Part shown: piece after piece, positions 1 to 10,917 of the stretch | Numbering within the stretch: position 1 is the stretch's first letter | Layout of the letters: each line of letters opens with the position of its first letter | Source of the DNA: Adiantum capillus-veneris | Lineage: Eukaryota; Streptophyta; Polypodiopsida; Polypodiales; Pteridaceae | Assembly: GCA_014529385.2 (NCBI GenBank) | Contig: CM043955.1 | Span: 151,233,640 to 151,297,639 of the forward strand | DNA: 64,000 bases | Reading direction: 5' to 3' | The notes under the pieces: model-generated | What the model was told of the DNA's origin: nothing | The model's database searches: none | What the model saw: the letters and a program-made list of their open reading frames with translations, nothing else | Program-made: the position numbers and the translations under genes

Positions 1-295
1 TCCCCAGGTATCTATGGTTGCAGCTAGGTGTACCCAGTCTACGTTGTCTGATTCCGTCATACCCGGTAACACATCCATGTAAGGAGAATCTTGGCCAATG
101 TCTGTATCCTTCTTACAAGTGTAACAATATTGTAGTGGGGCCGAGTGAACTGTGGTGTCAGAGCGATGATCAATAATGGTTTTACTCCCTAAGGGGTGTA
201 CCTTACCAGTCACCAAATCCACTCTAAGGATAGAGTCTTGGAATTGCAAATAGACATGATTTTTAGACCAATCATGAACCATTTGTGCTTCCCTC

Positions 296-610
296 ATGAA
301 TGGTCGTCCTAAAATCATTTCATATGACATAAGGTGTTTAGAGAAATCCATTACAATGAACGTATGTCGTACCTTGTGTCCTAGAACTTTGATCTTAAGA
401 TCCTTGAGCATCCCCATAGGTTTGGCTATGGTACCATTTGCCATCTTTACCACAATGTTAGTAACACTGAGGCGGGGTTTTCCCATGGATTCCCAACAAT
501 CTTTTGTAACGATGCTAACTCCCGCACCACCATCAAGAATTCCCTTTATAGTTAATCCCTTGGTAGTGATGGGTAGGGTCGCATTAGACTCGTCGCCTTC
601 AAAATACTGC
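296..610 (-). CDS. retroviral-type aspartic protease domain (gypsy element H)
   Basis: On the minus strand, about 500-545 reads ILDGGAGVSIVT, the active-site loop form (DGGAG) found in many plant gypsy proteases. Around 300-330 it reads MILGRPFM, the ILG motif of the second half of the fold. The enzyme would cleave the Gag-Pol polyprotein. It lies downstream of the zinc knuckles, as expected for this order. The frame appears open and continues toward the left window edge. Confidence 0.85.
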
Positions 611-1689
611 CCTAATTCGTTAATGGGTACCTCGATCACAGACTCGTGTCCATCTAAGTCAAGTGATTGCACATGATTTTCCTCATCAATCATAATCGAG
701 TCAGGCCTATTTGGTTGCACAAACTGCGGTAATCCCGTTTGTAGCTCTCCATTAAGGAATGCTCGAAGTGCAAAGAATAACTCAGGATCTCCATACAGCT
801 TTGCTATGATTGTGGTTCGGACCTTAGAAGACATGAAGTCCACCAGTTTGGCAACATTCATTGGCATTTTGCAGGGTGTAGGTCCTTGACTAGGAACTGG
901 TGAGGATGGAATCTCATATTCCTCAATGGGATCAGGTATTCCTTCGTTAAACATCCTTTCCAACAAGAAAGGTGTATGCTCACTTTCTGATGTCCCATCC
1001 TCACTCCCTTCTTGGATGATACTAGATATGGCTAACGGTCTATGGTTCATGTGGGGTGGATGAACTTGCGTGGGAAACACTGTGTCATGAATTTTGACAT
1101 GCATGGGTTCTGGTTCTAGTTTTCTTTGAGTCTCCTCCACTAAACCTCTTAGATGTTTCACCTGCCCAATCTCATCTACTGGGTTTGGGTACGTCCCAAT
1201 CTTCTTTTTACGATTCTTCCCTTTTTGCCCCTGCGGTTTATCTTGGGGGTCTTGGATTGGATTTGGAAACACTTGTGGTGTTTTCAGAGGCTCTTTATGG
1301 TTTTCTCTTATTTGGTTTTCATTTGGTTCCATGTTACGGTTTTCTTTGTCGGTCTTTCCCTTTGTGGTATTGGTTCTAGTCTCCATTGTCTCGATTGAAT
1401 CTGAATCATCCTCGAGGTCATTCATATACATGGGGTCATCTCCTGTTCCTATGTTTGTTTTGGAACTTGGCTTTGAATTTCCCGTATTCTGCGACCTCTT
1501 TCTTCGTGTCTTCTTTTTCTTTGTTTGGATAACTGACGCGGTATCTCTCTCTTCGAGGATATGGCCTGGCCCTTGAAGCATGGACTGTGTAATCGCATAA
1601 GCGGGTGCGACGGGTGGTATTGGCGATGTCACACTAGCAATTTCGACCAAATTTAGGGGTGTGATTTTAGGCGCATTTGGGTTATAGGG

Positions 1690-3010
1690 GCATTGGGCAA
1701 TCAAGTGATCTATGCCACAACGATTACATGTGAGTATTGGCATTGCAGACGTGCTCCCTTGATTCATTTGCATCTGTGCAGCATTCTTTTGCAGCCTAAT
1801 AGGGCACTCCGCTGCCCGATGTGGTCCACCACACTCGTAGCATTGAAGAGGTGGCCTCCTAGCCTGGGTGTTGATATTTTGACCTCTGGATGCGAGAGCA
1901 GCAGCTTGATAAACCGGCTTGACTTTCCCCCAACAATCTTCCATGTAGTATATAGGACACTCTTCCAATGTATCAAGTCCGTAGGCAATACTAGTGTCTA
2001 TTTCCTCCTCACAGCCATCTGCATAAGCATTAGATGGCTCGCAACCCACTTGGTTCATAGGGGCGACTCTTGGATGCGGGGGCTGCGGTCCTAGCACAGG
2101 AGGTGGTAGCGGTGTAGCTTGTACAACATTTTGAGATCTAGGGACCATGTGTTGTGGTAGTTGCTCAACAGGTGGAGCAGGCATCAATACAAGAGCTCGA
2201 GGTGCATCCGTCCAGGCTACAGGTGGTCTATTTGCCATCATACGTTTGATCATTGAACAATCCTTAGCTTGGTGACCATACCTACCACATGCGTTGCAAG
2301 TTCCATTAAATTTTACTCTAAACGTAGGGCACTCACTAGTGCTATGTGGACCTAAGCAAATGGAACACCATTGTTGCTCCCTTCTTGGATACATGTGACT
2401 ATTTTGAGGGGGTCGATTATCCTTAAGAGACTCTTGGATTGCCTTGGTGAGGTCTGTCAAGAATGTCTCAAATACCTTTGGCTCATTGGCAATGGGCTTT
2501 GCAGTCATGGGTTCATACTCAATGGCTTGTGAGCTAGTGGATCTCGTGTCAGTAGACACCCTCATGCCTGCTATCATCAAGTTGTCCTCTAATTGGATTG
2601 CATTGGCAGTGACATCTTCCCAGGTTGTGATACCTCTAATCACTAGTCCATTATAGATTCCTTCATTCCTCAACCCTCGAATGAATCGATCAAGCAGTTG
2701 GTTATTGTTGAAGCGCTCATTTACAGGGCAGCGAGAGTTTAAGTGCTTTAGACGACTAATGAAGTCCCTTACTGACTCTCCTTCCTTACGTTCGGCCTTC
2801 TGTAGCTGAGATGCTACACCCCAAAGCACACCTTCTCGTATGTACTCCTTTAGAAACAACCTTCGAAGGGTAGGGTAGATTGTTTTCTCGTCCACCCTTA
2901 GGGTTCTATACCAATCTCCAGCCTTCCCACTTAATGTCAAGCTTAAGGCATTGCACTTATGTAGTTCGTTGCGTTCCCCTAAGGAATCACATACTTGTTC
3001 AAACACTTCA
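1690..3010 (-). CDS. gag capsid and nucleocapsid region (gypsy element H)
   Basis: Roughly 2,640-3,010 translates to a retrotrans_gag-type capsid segment with the signature aGdWYrtL followed by a helical stretch ending in LDRFIRGLRNEG. Downstream lie four CCHC zinc knuckles, at about 2,329-2,369, 2,257-2,298, 1,803-1,843 and 1,690-1,728. Most gypsy gags have one or two. The knuckles would bind genomic RNA during particle assembly. The region stays open through to the protease. Confidence 0.75.
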
Positions 3011-3045
3011 ATGTGTTTTCTAGCATCTTCGTCCCCATTGAATTT

Positions 3046-4422
3046 TTACGTGAGTTTGGCAACTTGTATTGCCTTACTTCTAGGCTCTCTATCAGATGCA
3101 TGACGCATATTTTCCGCGATAGATCGACCTATGGTTTGAGCAAACGCTGCCAAGTCACCTATGTGAGGAGGCAGGGCCGGTGGAGGTACTCTTGGAATCA
3201 TATGTGGGAGAGGGACAGGTACCGGTCTTGGCATATGTGTGGATGATGCAGGATATGGAACATAACCGGGCATAGGTCCACTCGGATAAGGGCTAGGGAG
3301 CGGCACTCGAGGAGCATAAACAAGTGGTACAATTGGAGGTGTGGGGGCCATGTGTGCATAAGGGGCTAGAGGCACATACGGTCGAGGCCCCATATTAGGT
3401 ACTACGACACTAGGTAGTGGCACTGCGCTAACCGTAGATGTCATCGGTACATTCTCTGTCATGCCTATCCCTGGAGTGAGCATTGTGTTTTCCTTAATAG
3501 AGGGTTGAGCCAAGTTAGGGAAGCTAAAGTTGTCGCTCGGAGGCTCAGATTGCATAGAGACCCCAGGTGAAATGACGTAAGATGGGTCCATGGGGCTCAT
3601 TAGAGGAGTCTCCATTTGTGATAGAGTAGGCTGTTGAGCCTTGCTCGTATCCAGAAATCTCATGGGGCCAGTTGAGAGTATATTTACCCCTCGGTTTTGC
3701 CTTTTTGATTGAATAATGCCATGGATAACATTACAGATCATTTTCTGTTGATCTTCGATGCTCGTGGCACTAGAGGTGGATTGTACAATCTCTATCCATC
3801 CTACATGGTAGGCGTGGCCAGAGTGTAGATTCGTCAACACCTCCGTGTGGAGGTCGTATGTCCAATGATCATTAATGAACAATCCTTCTAGAGTCGACGT
3901 GTTAACGGTTTCTTGTGAGGTAGAAGCAATGTTGCTCCCCGTGGTTTTACTTGTCACCAACGATACTCTAGAGGGAACTTTTGAAGGAGGCAGCTCAACA
4001 GGGCCTTCTTGGTAAGAAGTTGGCAAGATATCCACATGGACACTCTTTGGGGGTGTGGGGTCCACGTGCGATGTGAAAGGAGAGTCCACTTCCCCACCCC
4101 CTTCGTGTGCTTCATTTGCATCAGGTTCCGAGCGAGTAGCTCTACCTAATGTTTCCATGAAACGGCTAAACATACTAGTACTAGGCTGTGGACCTTCGGG
4201 AGGTGCATGGCCTTCTCTCTCAGTGTTTTGGGTAGGGTATGCTTCCATGATTTCTGAGTCGGAGGAGGAATCACTAGCGGCTATTTTAGGGTCTTGGGTG
4301 GTGCTACCTTGCGTCCCCGCTGAGGGTCTAGAGCCTATCGTGGATGGGTAATGGGTGTCCGTATGAATAGAGGCACCCTCAATATGCTCGTGTTCTAGCA
4401 CCCGTCCAGAGCGTAAGTGCAT
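3046..4422 (-). CDS. gag, N-terminal part (gypsy element H)
   Basis: Open frame of 458 codons starting with MHLRSGR, a basic opening common in plant gypsy gag proteins. The first half is acidic and Ser/Thr-rich. The second half is very rich in proline and valine, like the flexible N-terminal extensions of some gypsy gags. The capsid homology region follows just downstream on the same strand. The ATG at 4422 is the first after the primer site and leader, which supports it as the start. No cellular function is suggested. Confidence 0.75.
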   Translation of the reverse strand: MHLRSGRVLEHEHIEGASIHTDTHYPSTIGSRPSAGTQGSTTQDPKIAASDSSSDSEIMEAYPTQNTEREGHAPPEGPQPSTSMFSRFMETLGRATRSEPDANEAHEGGGEVDSPFTSHVDPTPPKSVHVDILPTSYQEGPVELPPSKVPSRVSLVTSKTTGSNIASTSQETVNTSTLEGLFINDHWTYDLHTEVLTNLHSGHAYHVGWIEIVQSTSSATSIEDQQKMICNVIHGIIQSKRQNRGVNILSTGPMRFLDTSKAQQPTLSQMETPLMSPMDPSYVISPGVSMQSEPPSDNFSFPNLAQPSIKENTMLTPGIGMTENVPMTSTVSAVPLPSVVVPNMGPRPYVPLAPYAHMAPTPPIVPLVYAPRVPLPSPYPSGPMPGYVPYPASSTHMPRPVPVPLPHMIPRVPPPALPPHIGDLAAFAQTIGRSIAENMRHASDREPRSKAIQVAKLT

Positions 4423-5399
4423 GTGCTTTTGATACCCTCAGGTGTCAAAAAGCTGCTCTAGGAGGCCTTGTGACTAGTTTTCTGCGTGTTTTTTGTTTGT
4501 TTTTTTGCTAGATTTTTTAGAGCGTGTCGTGGAATGGGCCGTGTGATAGCTCGAAACGAGCGTATCGCTAGGAGGGACGCGCTGTGCTTTACAACCCACC
4601 GTTTGGTTCTATTTTGCTCCAGAAAAGCCCGAAACAGTCTTTTCTTAGCTGGGGAACTAGGCTCCAAATACCAAGTCTAAGGGTGCAAGTGGGAAGAGAA
4701 GGGAGGAGAGTGGAGGACTTGCCCCACATGCTCTCATTCCCTCTTGAGGGAGTAGGGTATATATATAAGAGTGAGTCTAGTATATATCATAAGATTGAGG
4801 ACTAAGGCCTGGGCTTGGGGAAATGATCCCGATCCCGATCAAAATTTTAGTGATCCCCCCAGTCACTCATGCTTAAATATTTTTGATTTTTTCCCGTTCG
4901 TTTTTATAACCTCCCCCTCACTCACGTTTTTTCGATTTTTTTTAATTTTATTTTATTTTATTTTTTTGGATATTATTTGGTACGCGTTGACCTCACCTAA
5001 CTATTTACTGTCCCACCTACCTACTGACCTGCTAATCAGTGGTTCACCTAATTACTAACCTACTTAATTAACTAACTGTGTGCCTAACTGTGCACAAACC
5101 AGAAAACACAGAAAATGCAGAAAATTGAAACTTGACAGAACTGTGCAGTGCAAACCAGAAAATGCAAAACATGCTAAACGCAAGAAATGCTAATTGTGTA
5201 AGATGAAATCTGAGCTTAATAGAACTAGCAAAACAGAGCTTAACAGAACACAGAAAACTTGAATGCAGTCAACAACATTGTGTCTTTCTCTACTGTTTTT
5301 GCATAACAACAATAATCAAACTTAAGCCGCGCCTTTCCTACATAAAAAATAGCTTCAATACAATTTACAGGTCGCCATTGGAGCTTCACGCGCAGCAGC
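4423..5399 (-). other. untranslated leader of gypsy element H
   Basis: Stretch between primer-binding site and gag start. It has no convincing reading frame. It is A-rich on the plus strand around 5,090-5,280 and T-rich around 4,880-4,970. Packaging and dimerisation signals of such elements normally sit here. Confidence 0.55.
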
Positions 5400-5417
5400 T
5401 CCCCGGCAGCGGCGCCA
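5400..5417 (-). promoter_or_regulatory. primer-binding site, tRNA-Asp type (element H)
   Basis: The plus strand reads TCCCCGGCAGCGGCGCCA, equal to the 3' end of plant tRNA-Asp (…CCCCGGCAACGGCGCCA) with one mismatch. The element's minus strand therefore pairs with that tRNA to prime reverse transcription. It lies four bases from the LTR end, the usual spacing. tRNA-Asp priming is known for several plant gypsy lineages. Confidence 0.85.
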
Positions 5418-5421
5418 AAAA

Positions 5422-5972
5422 TGTCACGGCTAGGGACTTGCTACGCGCCGTGTGCGAGCCACAAAGGCTCCTAGCACACAGTCATACAACAGACAAGCTC
5501 ACAAGGAAGAATGGTGTGTCACTCACCTTCCTGCGTAGTTGCGAATGAAGGATTCCCGTGCCGCGAAGAAGAGGGAGACGCCGCTACGCAGCGCTCAACC
5601 GCCTCGCCGCCGTCGTGCCGCCGCAACGCTCGATCACACACACACTCTCACACTCTCTCTCACACGTACACACACACACACACACAAGGAGATGGTGAAG
5701 GAGAAGGTGGAGATGGAGCAAGAGCGGCTTCTATTGCACAATGAGAGAATGAGTAAAAGTTAGGTTTAGTGGCTTTTATATGAGCTCACCCCATTCACAC
5801 TTGGGCGCCCATACTTAGCCAACTAACTCCTTGAATATTCCAGTTAGAGTGCGCCTGTCATCGGCGATCACCCTTACCCTGTTCCTATTGGTCCGACAAG
5901 CCCGGTACCTGACTCTAAATAATACAACGTTTATAGATCATAGGGTGTCCGTGTGCCATGAGGGTTAACACA
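5422..5972 (-). repeat. 5' LTR of gypsy element H
   Basis: It begins (plus strand) TGTCACGGCTAGG right after the primer site and probably ends at AACACA near 5972, giving TG…CA ends and about 550 bp. The outer end is inferred and has not been checked against a second LTR, which is outside the window. A minus-strand TATA-like CATATAAAAG lies at about 5,772-5,783, followed downstream by a (CA)n tract near 5,640-5,690 in the presumed R/U5 region. Confidence 0.6.
5772..5783 (-). promoter_or_regulatory. TATA-like box in LTR of element H
   Basis: The minus strand reads CATATAAAAG about 350 bases before the LTR end, where the U3/R boundary of a plant gypsy LTR is expected. It would start the element's genomic RNA toward gag. 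Confidence 0.5.
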
Positions 5973-6379
5973 TAACTTTACTCAGTCATCTTGACTTGCT
6001 GACTTATCCACATACATGCCACAATATAAACATGGAATTCCTACTTCCAATAAGAATAAGCAACTTTTCTTCTTGCCATGTGCAAATAGCTTCATTGGTC
6101 TATGATTACGAAACTGCTCTATGAAACAATCTTAAAAGTTAAAGCAAACTTGTAGTCCTTGATCATACATTTGTTCACTAATGTCAAATTCTTTATTATA
6201 ATAGGCACATAACAAACATCCCCAAGGTGTTATATGTTCTAGATTTCTACAAGAGTGGCATTGAACCAACATGAGTGATCCTATGCAGTGTATCATCACA
6301 TATAGCAACAAACTCGTCCTCTTGTAACTTTTCTTTTCTATCAAATCATCCGGCATGATATGTCATGTGATTAGTGGCA

Positions 6380-6710
6380 CCATTGTCCAAGTACCAATCA
6401 TCTATATGATGTGGCTCTACCATATTGCCAACAACATCATAGGAAATAAGTGTGCACTTGAATTATTTTCATGCATAATACCATCATAAGGACCTTATCT
6501 TGCAATTTTTTCTCCATGTCTACCATAACCTCGGCCTTTTCCACCATTGTCCAAGTACCGATCATCTATATGATGTGATTCTACCATATTGCCAACAACA
6601 TCATAGGAAATAAGTGTACACTTGACTTATTTTTCTACATATTACCATCATAAGGACCGTATCCCGCAAATTTTTCTCCATGTCTACCATAACATTGGCC
6701 TCTTCCACCA
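6380..6710. repeat. tandem duplication, 2 x about 164 bp
   Basis: The segment beginning CCATTGTCCAAGTACC at 6380 recurs at 6544 with roughly 90% identity over the whole unit. The two copies are directly adjacent. Confidence 0.85.
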
Positions 6711-7202
6711 TGACCACAATATTGGTTTAGACGTGTGTAACATTCTCTTTCAAACTAACCATAGATGCCACATCTATTACAATAACTATCTCTCTCTACA
6801 AGTGTACAACTTACCACCATGTCCATGGGTTGGGGTCTTCCCCTGTCTCTATGGTTATGATCATTGTAACTTTGATTTTGCGATTGCTAATCTTTTCTTC
6901 CACCATTATGTCCACCACAACCATATTTTGTTCTTCCACCCCTATTGTTTCCACAGCCTCCTCTGGACTAAACCACCTGATCTTTGGAATTTCTACATGA
7001 TGGAGAGGGGCTTGCCTTGCCCAGGTTAACCTCTTCTTGTAAGCATAGACTAACTAACTCTTCCAAATCGTACATGTTTCCTTTAATTGATATCAATGTA
7101 TCCAAAGACTTGTATTATGGCCCCAAAACATTTAATGTTACTCACACCAAGTCCTTGGCTCACAAGAATATCAGCTATTTGCTTTATCTCTATCATAAAA
7201 TC

Positions 7203-7664
7203 TAATAGAGATATATTTTTGAACACACCAAACACAATGCAATCTTTGCTTCAAATGAACTTTTCGTGGCTCTGTATTTGAGCTTCATTATTGCCAGAAT
7301 TTCCCATACTTCCTTAGGTGATTAAGCCTTCTTTAGACATGGTATGAAATAATCACTAACACATCCAATGCATCACCTTTTTAGAATTATTCATCAATTT
7401 CTTGTTGTATGTCTCTACTTGAGCTTGCCACACCTAATAGAGATCTATTTTTGAACACACCAAACAGAATGCAATCTTTGCTTCAAATGAACTTTTTGTG
7501 GCTCTATATTTGAGCTTCATTATTGCAAGAATTTCCCATGCTTCCTTAGGTGATTGAGCCTTCTTTAGACATGGTATGAAAAAATCGCTAACACATCCAA
7601 TGCATCACCTTTTTAGAATTAATTCATCAATTTCTTGTTGTATGCCTCTACTTGAGCTTGCCAT
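7203..7664. repeat. tandem duplication, 2 x 232 bp
   Basis: The segment beginning TAATAGAGATATATTTTTG at 7203 recurs at 7435 with about 95% identity, head to tail. It is clearly a separate event from the 164-bp duplication just to its left. Confidence 0.9.
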
Positions 7665-7690
7665 GTTGTATGTTCTTCAACACTCTCTAT

Positions 7691-8284
7691 TTACCTCATT
7701 TCAAACCTCCATGCATACGAGATCACCTGTAACATAATCCCACAACACTTTGCCCATAATGAAATTCTCCATCGTGTAAGATTGTGCACAAAGACTTTGT
7801 GGGTCTTTGAAATTGATTTTTCATACCAAATGAAGAGTAAATAAGGGTAGAGAACTAGGAGAATAGGTTCAACACACATGCACACATGCAGTCACACAAA
7901 TCTACACACTCTACATAGCTCCACACAACATAGCCACTAACTTGGAGCTTACATAGTCTCCATCTCCATTATCTCTTATGTTTTCTTGGTATTTTCCAAA
8001 TGACACTTAGCTAAGTGTTTGACTATAATGTTTCCAGTCATAACCACATTACAATCTCTCTAGATCTTTTTTCCCACACCATCATTGTAGGCTACATCAG
8101 AAGAGGTTATTCAATTCCATTTTTTTTCATGGTTTCACATACAGAAGGGTACAATAAAAGGAAATTGGGAAAGCAATTTACAGATTGAATAGGAAACAGG
8201 TATATTTTATTTCTCAAAAATTCACAAATAAGGAGTTTTATAAATAGTCCTTGAACACATGCGATATACAAAATTTATACACAG

Positions 8285-8287
<3 letters not shown>
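7691..8287. other. no gene recognised
   Basis: AT-rich sequence with short frames only and no domain recognised on either strand. Confidence 0.6.

Positions 8288-8336
<49 letters not shown>
8288..8336. repeat. homopolymer, 49 consecutive C
   Basis: An uninterrupted run of 49 cytosines. Such long C/G homopolymers are rare in nuclear DNA and prone to sequencing and assembly error. The true length is therefore uncertain. Confidence 0.9.
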
Positions 8337-8337
<1 letters not shown>

Positions 8338-8339
8338 AG

Positions 8340-9869
8340 GTTGTAGGAGACACATGTGGTGGGGCCAAGTGATCTCCATGCTTCTACATGTATGCATGTG
8401 TTGTTTTTGGTTAGATGAAAGAGGAGTCCTTCCTTTTTGTAGATACCAAGCTCTTCTCTTGATGTGCAGATGGCTTGTGGAGACCTTCACTTATGAGTGC
8501 AACTGCATGGGTGATGTGTTGGCTGACTGGGGCATGCTTGGATGGGTTTTCCATAATGCCCACCATCATTATTTAGGTATGAAAGATGACCTTTATGTTC
8601 TATAATCATGCTTGCAAGACATCTATGTAGCTTCTTGCTATTTTGGGACCTCTTATTTATACGACATGAGTTTTATGCTATGGATGAGTTGATCTATGGA
8701 GGTGTCAATCTATCATTTATGACTCTCTATATGCATGATATATTGATTCGTTTTTGTGATTCACTTGCTTTGATGTTATTGATTGAATAGAAAGAAAGGT
8801 TTGATGATGTAGTTTATAAGAGCATGTAATGAAATCTTTTTTGAAGTTGTCCTTGATTCAAACTCAACACATACAATTTAAATTTAGGATGTTGAATTAT
8901 TCAACATCATTTAGGTTGCTAAATATTGTGATTAGATAGAAGTATAGATTTGAGACTATGGTTTGTGAAAGCTGGCTAATTTCTTCTAAATGCTTAATTT
9001 CCCTATAGAAGCTCAAAATACGGCCAAACTCATGTCCCCTTTTCTTGGTCCATCCATAAGTTCTTTCAAAACTCTCATTCAAAATCACATTCTATACCTT
9101 TGCTGGCAACATCACAATCTGTACCCAATGATTTGCTTTGCAAAAATCTTGGAAAATCCATGTCAAGTGGATGTTCCACCCCCTCTCAGTACTAAGATTC
9201 TTTGAAGGACATTGGTACAACTAACCAAGGTACTCAAGAGGTAGCGTCTTCTGCTTCAAGTGAAGGCAAAGAGGAGTTTGGTGGACCTTCCTTAGAGGAT
9301 AGTGATATAGATCATGAGGATTACAAGGCATTTGAGGTCGAGGATGAAGATAGAAATGACCCACAAATGATGGTTGTTCCTAAGCACGTGCCTCCATAGT
9401 CCTTTGCTAAGGACAAAGAGTTCATGAATCTTATCATTGAAATTGCTATAAGCATGCATAAGCTTTGTGCCAAGTGTCTGTTGTAGTGGCAAGCACTGGG
9501 AGGAAGAGCTACCACATCTAAATAGCTACATGTCATTATGCCAATGCACTAGCTCTATGTGTGTGTGTGTGTGTATGTGCGCGCGCGCGCACTGGGAGGA
9601 AGAGCTACCACATGTAAATAGCTACATGTCATTATGCCAATGCACTAGCTATGTGTGTGTGTGTGTGTGTGTGCATGCGTGCGTGCTTAAGCTTGCAATT
9701 AGATCTCTAGTTTATGTGATTGCATCCTTTTGTTTACATATCCTTTGTTAATTATCTATTGTTACCTCTATTCTTGAAGTTTAGTGTTGATGATGATCCA
9801 TCAATATCTATGTGCTTAATCCAGCTATTAACACCAAATTTCCAACACATGTGTGAGATAATGAGGTAG
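8340..9869. other. unassigned, possibly decayed copia sequence
   Basis: Only short frames are seen. An acidic frame at 9,202-9,399 (with EDSDIDHEDYKAFEVEDED) resembles the variable linker between copia integrase and reverse transcriptase, and copia RT does follow at 9,870. No integrase motif could be confirmed. Confidence 0.35.
9495..9686. repeat. tandem duplication, 2 x 96 bp, with (GT)n/(GC)n ends
   Basis: ACTGGGAGGAAGAGCTACC at 9495 recurs at 9591. Each copy ends in an alternating purine-pyrimidine tract: (GT)n passing into (GC)n at 9,557-9,591 in the first, and (GT)n then CATGCGTGCGTGC in the second. Confidence 0.85.
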
Positions 9870-10480
9870 GTTTGTAATTGTCTACATCCATGTGGATGAT
9901 TTGACTATTGGTGGAAGTCATGAGGCTAAAGTTGAGCATGTAAAGAGCCTCTTGAGGTAGGAGTTTGACGTGAAGGATTCAAGAGAGCTTCCTTACTTTT
10001 TGGGCATTGAAATTATATGCAAGAAAGTGGGCATATGGTTGTTGCAAAGGCAATATGCATTGGATATGCTGGTAAAGTATGGAATGGTTGATTGTAAGCT
10101 AATTGATATGCCCTTAGATAAAAATTTGAAGGTGTAATCTTATGTAGGAAGTGTGCTTGAGTATGCCATGGTGAACAACAAATATTATGGTTGGGGTTGA
10201 GAACCAACTTATGTAGTTTTCCAAGAAGCCACATTTGGATGCAATGAGGTGCACATTGTGCTACGTGCGCCTCATATAAAAGAGTGATACGTTGGATTAC
10301 GAACTTTTTCATAAGGCTAGCATGGAGGTGTATATCTATGGATACACAAATGTAGGTTGGCCTCGTGATATTTTTTTGTCAATGATCTATTTGCATGTTC
10401 ATGTTCTCACTTTGGCACACGAGCCACTTTCTCTAATGAAGATGATGAGACACTCTCACAAAGTAGGAAGTAGTACTTCA
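9869..10480 (+). pseudogene. Ty1/copia reverse transcriptase and RNase H remnant
   Basis: From 9,870 the plus strand reads VYIHVDDL (the YVDDL-type catalytic box of copia RT), then PYFLGIEI and QRQYALDML, spaced as in RVT_2. Around 10,290-10,370, LDYELFHKAS and YIYGYTNVGWP match the opening of copia RNase H. Old, with several breaks. It could be the 3' half of the same wreck as the acidic linker upstream. Confidence 0.75.
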
Positions 10481-10760
10481 AATTTGCAAAGAGGTTGACA
10501 TGCCAAAGGTAATATGGTTGAGCCAATCACAACAAGGTCGTACATACAACAATGGTCTCCACCTTTGAAAGCTGGGAGTAAGTTGACATTTCATAATTTC
10601 TTTCAGCATGATGTAGAGCCCTATACCCTCTACAAGGATGCTTGGTGCGATATGCCTTGAATGCAAGAAGGGAAACTGCTAAAAAAGTTGGGGAATCATG
10701 TGGAGGGCTTGCAAGAGAGGGATATCGAGCCCAAAGAACTAGATTTTCTCAACAAAGAGA

Positions 10761-10917
10761 AATTGTGTGACAAAGAAGGTGTTTGAGGGTGATGGTAAAA
10801 GTGGATGTAGAAAATTGTGTGACAAAGAAAGTGTTTGAGGGTGATGGTAAAAGTGGATGTAGAAAATTGTGTGACAAAGAAGGTGTTTGAGGGTGATGGT
10901 AAAAGTGGATGTAGAAA
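10761..10917. repeat. tandem repeat, 3 x 52 bp
   Basis: Units starting AATTGTGTGACAAAGAA at 10761, 10813 and 10865, nearly identical. Flanking sequence is not repeated. Confidence 0.9.

Larger units (their letters stand above)
1..5972 (-). mobile_element. Ty3/gypsy LTR retrotransposon, 5' half (element H)
   Basis: Minus-strand element cut by the left window edge. Read from right to left it has an LTR, a primer-binding site matching tRNA-Asp, a leader of about 1 kb, gag with a nucleocapsid region, and an aspartic protease. Reverse transcriptase and integrase would lie to the left, outside the window. The coding part is open over most of its length, with about one break visible, so it looks among the youngest elements here. 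The outer LTR edge is uncertain by about 50 bp. Confidence 0.85.
6030..7690 (-). pseudogene. old Ty1/copia gag-protease remnant
   Basis: Minus-strand translations show scattered copia signatures. Around 6,375-6,400 it reads WYLDNGATNHM, the start of the copia protease. Glycine-rich and Cys/His segments typical of a gag nucleocapsid lie at about 6,500-6,970. UBN2-type gag helices (AWEILAIMKLKYRA…SFEAKIAL) lie at 7,230-7,660. The order is right for a minus-strand gag-protease segment. It is badly decayed with many breaks, and two local tandem duplications lie within it. Integrase and RT are not seen adjoining it. Confidence 0.6.

Noticed and set aside
5400-5417. A tRNA-Asp gene
   Set aside because: Only the last 18 bases match. 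Position next to an LTR shows it is a primer-binding site; the same holds for the tRNA-Met-like sites elsewhere.
10013-10312. Minus-strand 99-codon frame as a gene
   Set aside because: It is the reverse of a clear plus-strand copia RT/RNase H remnant.
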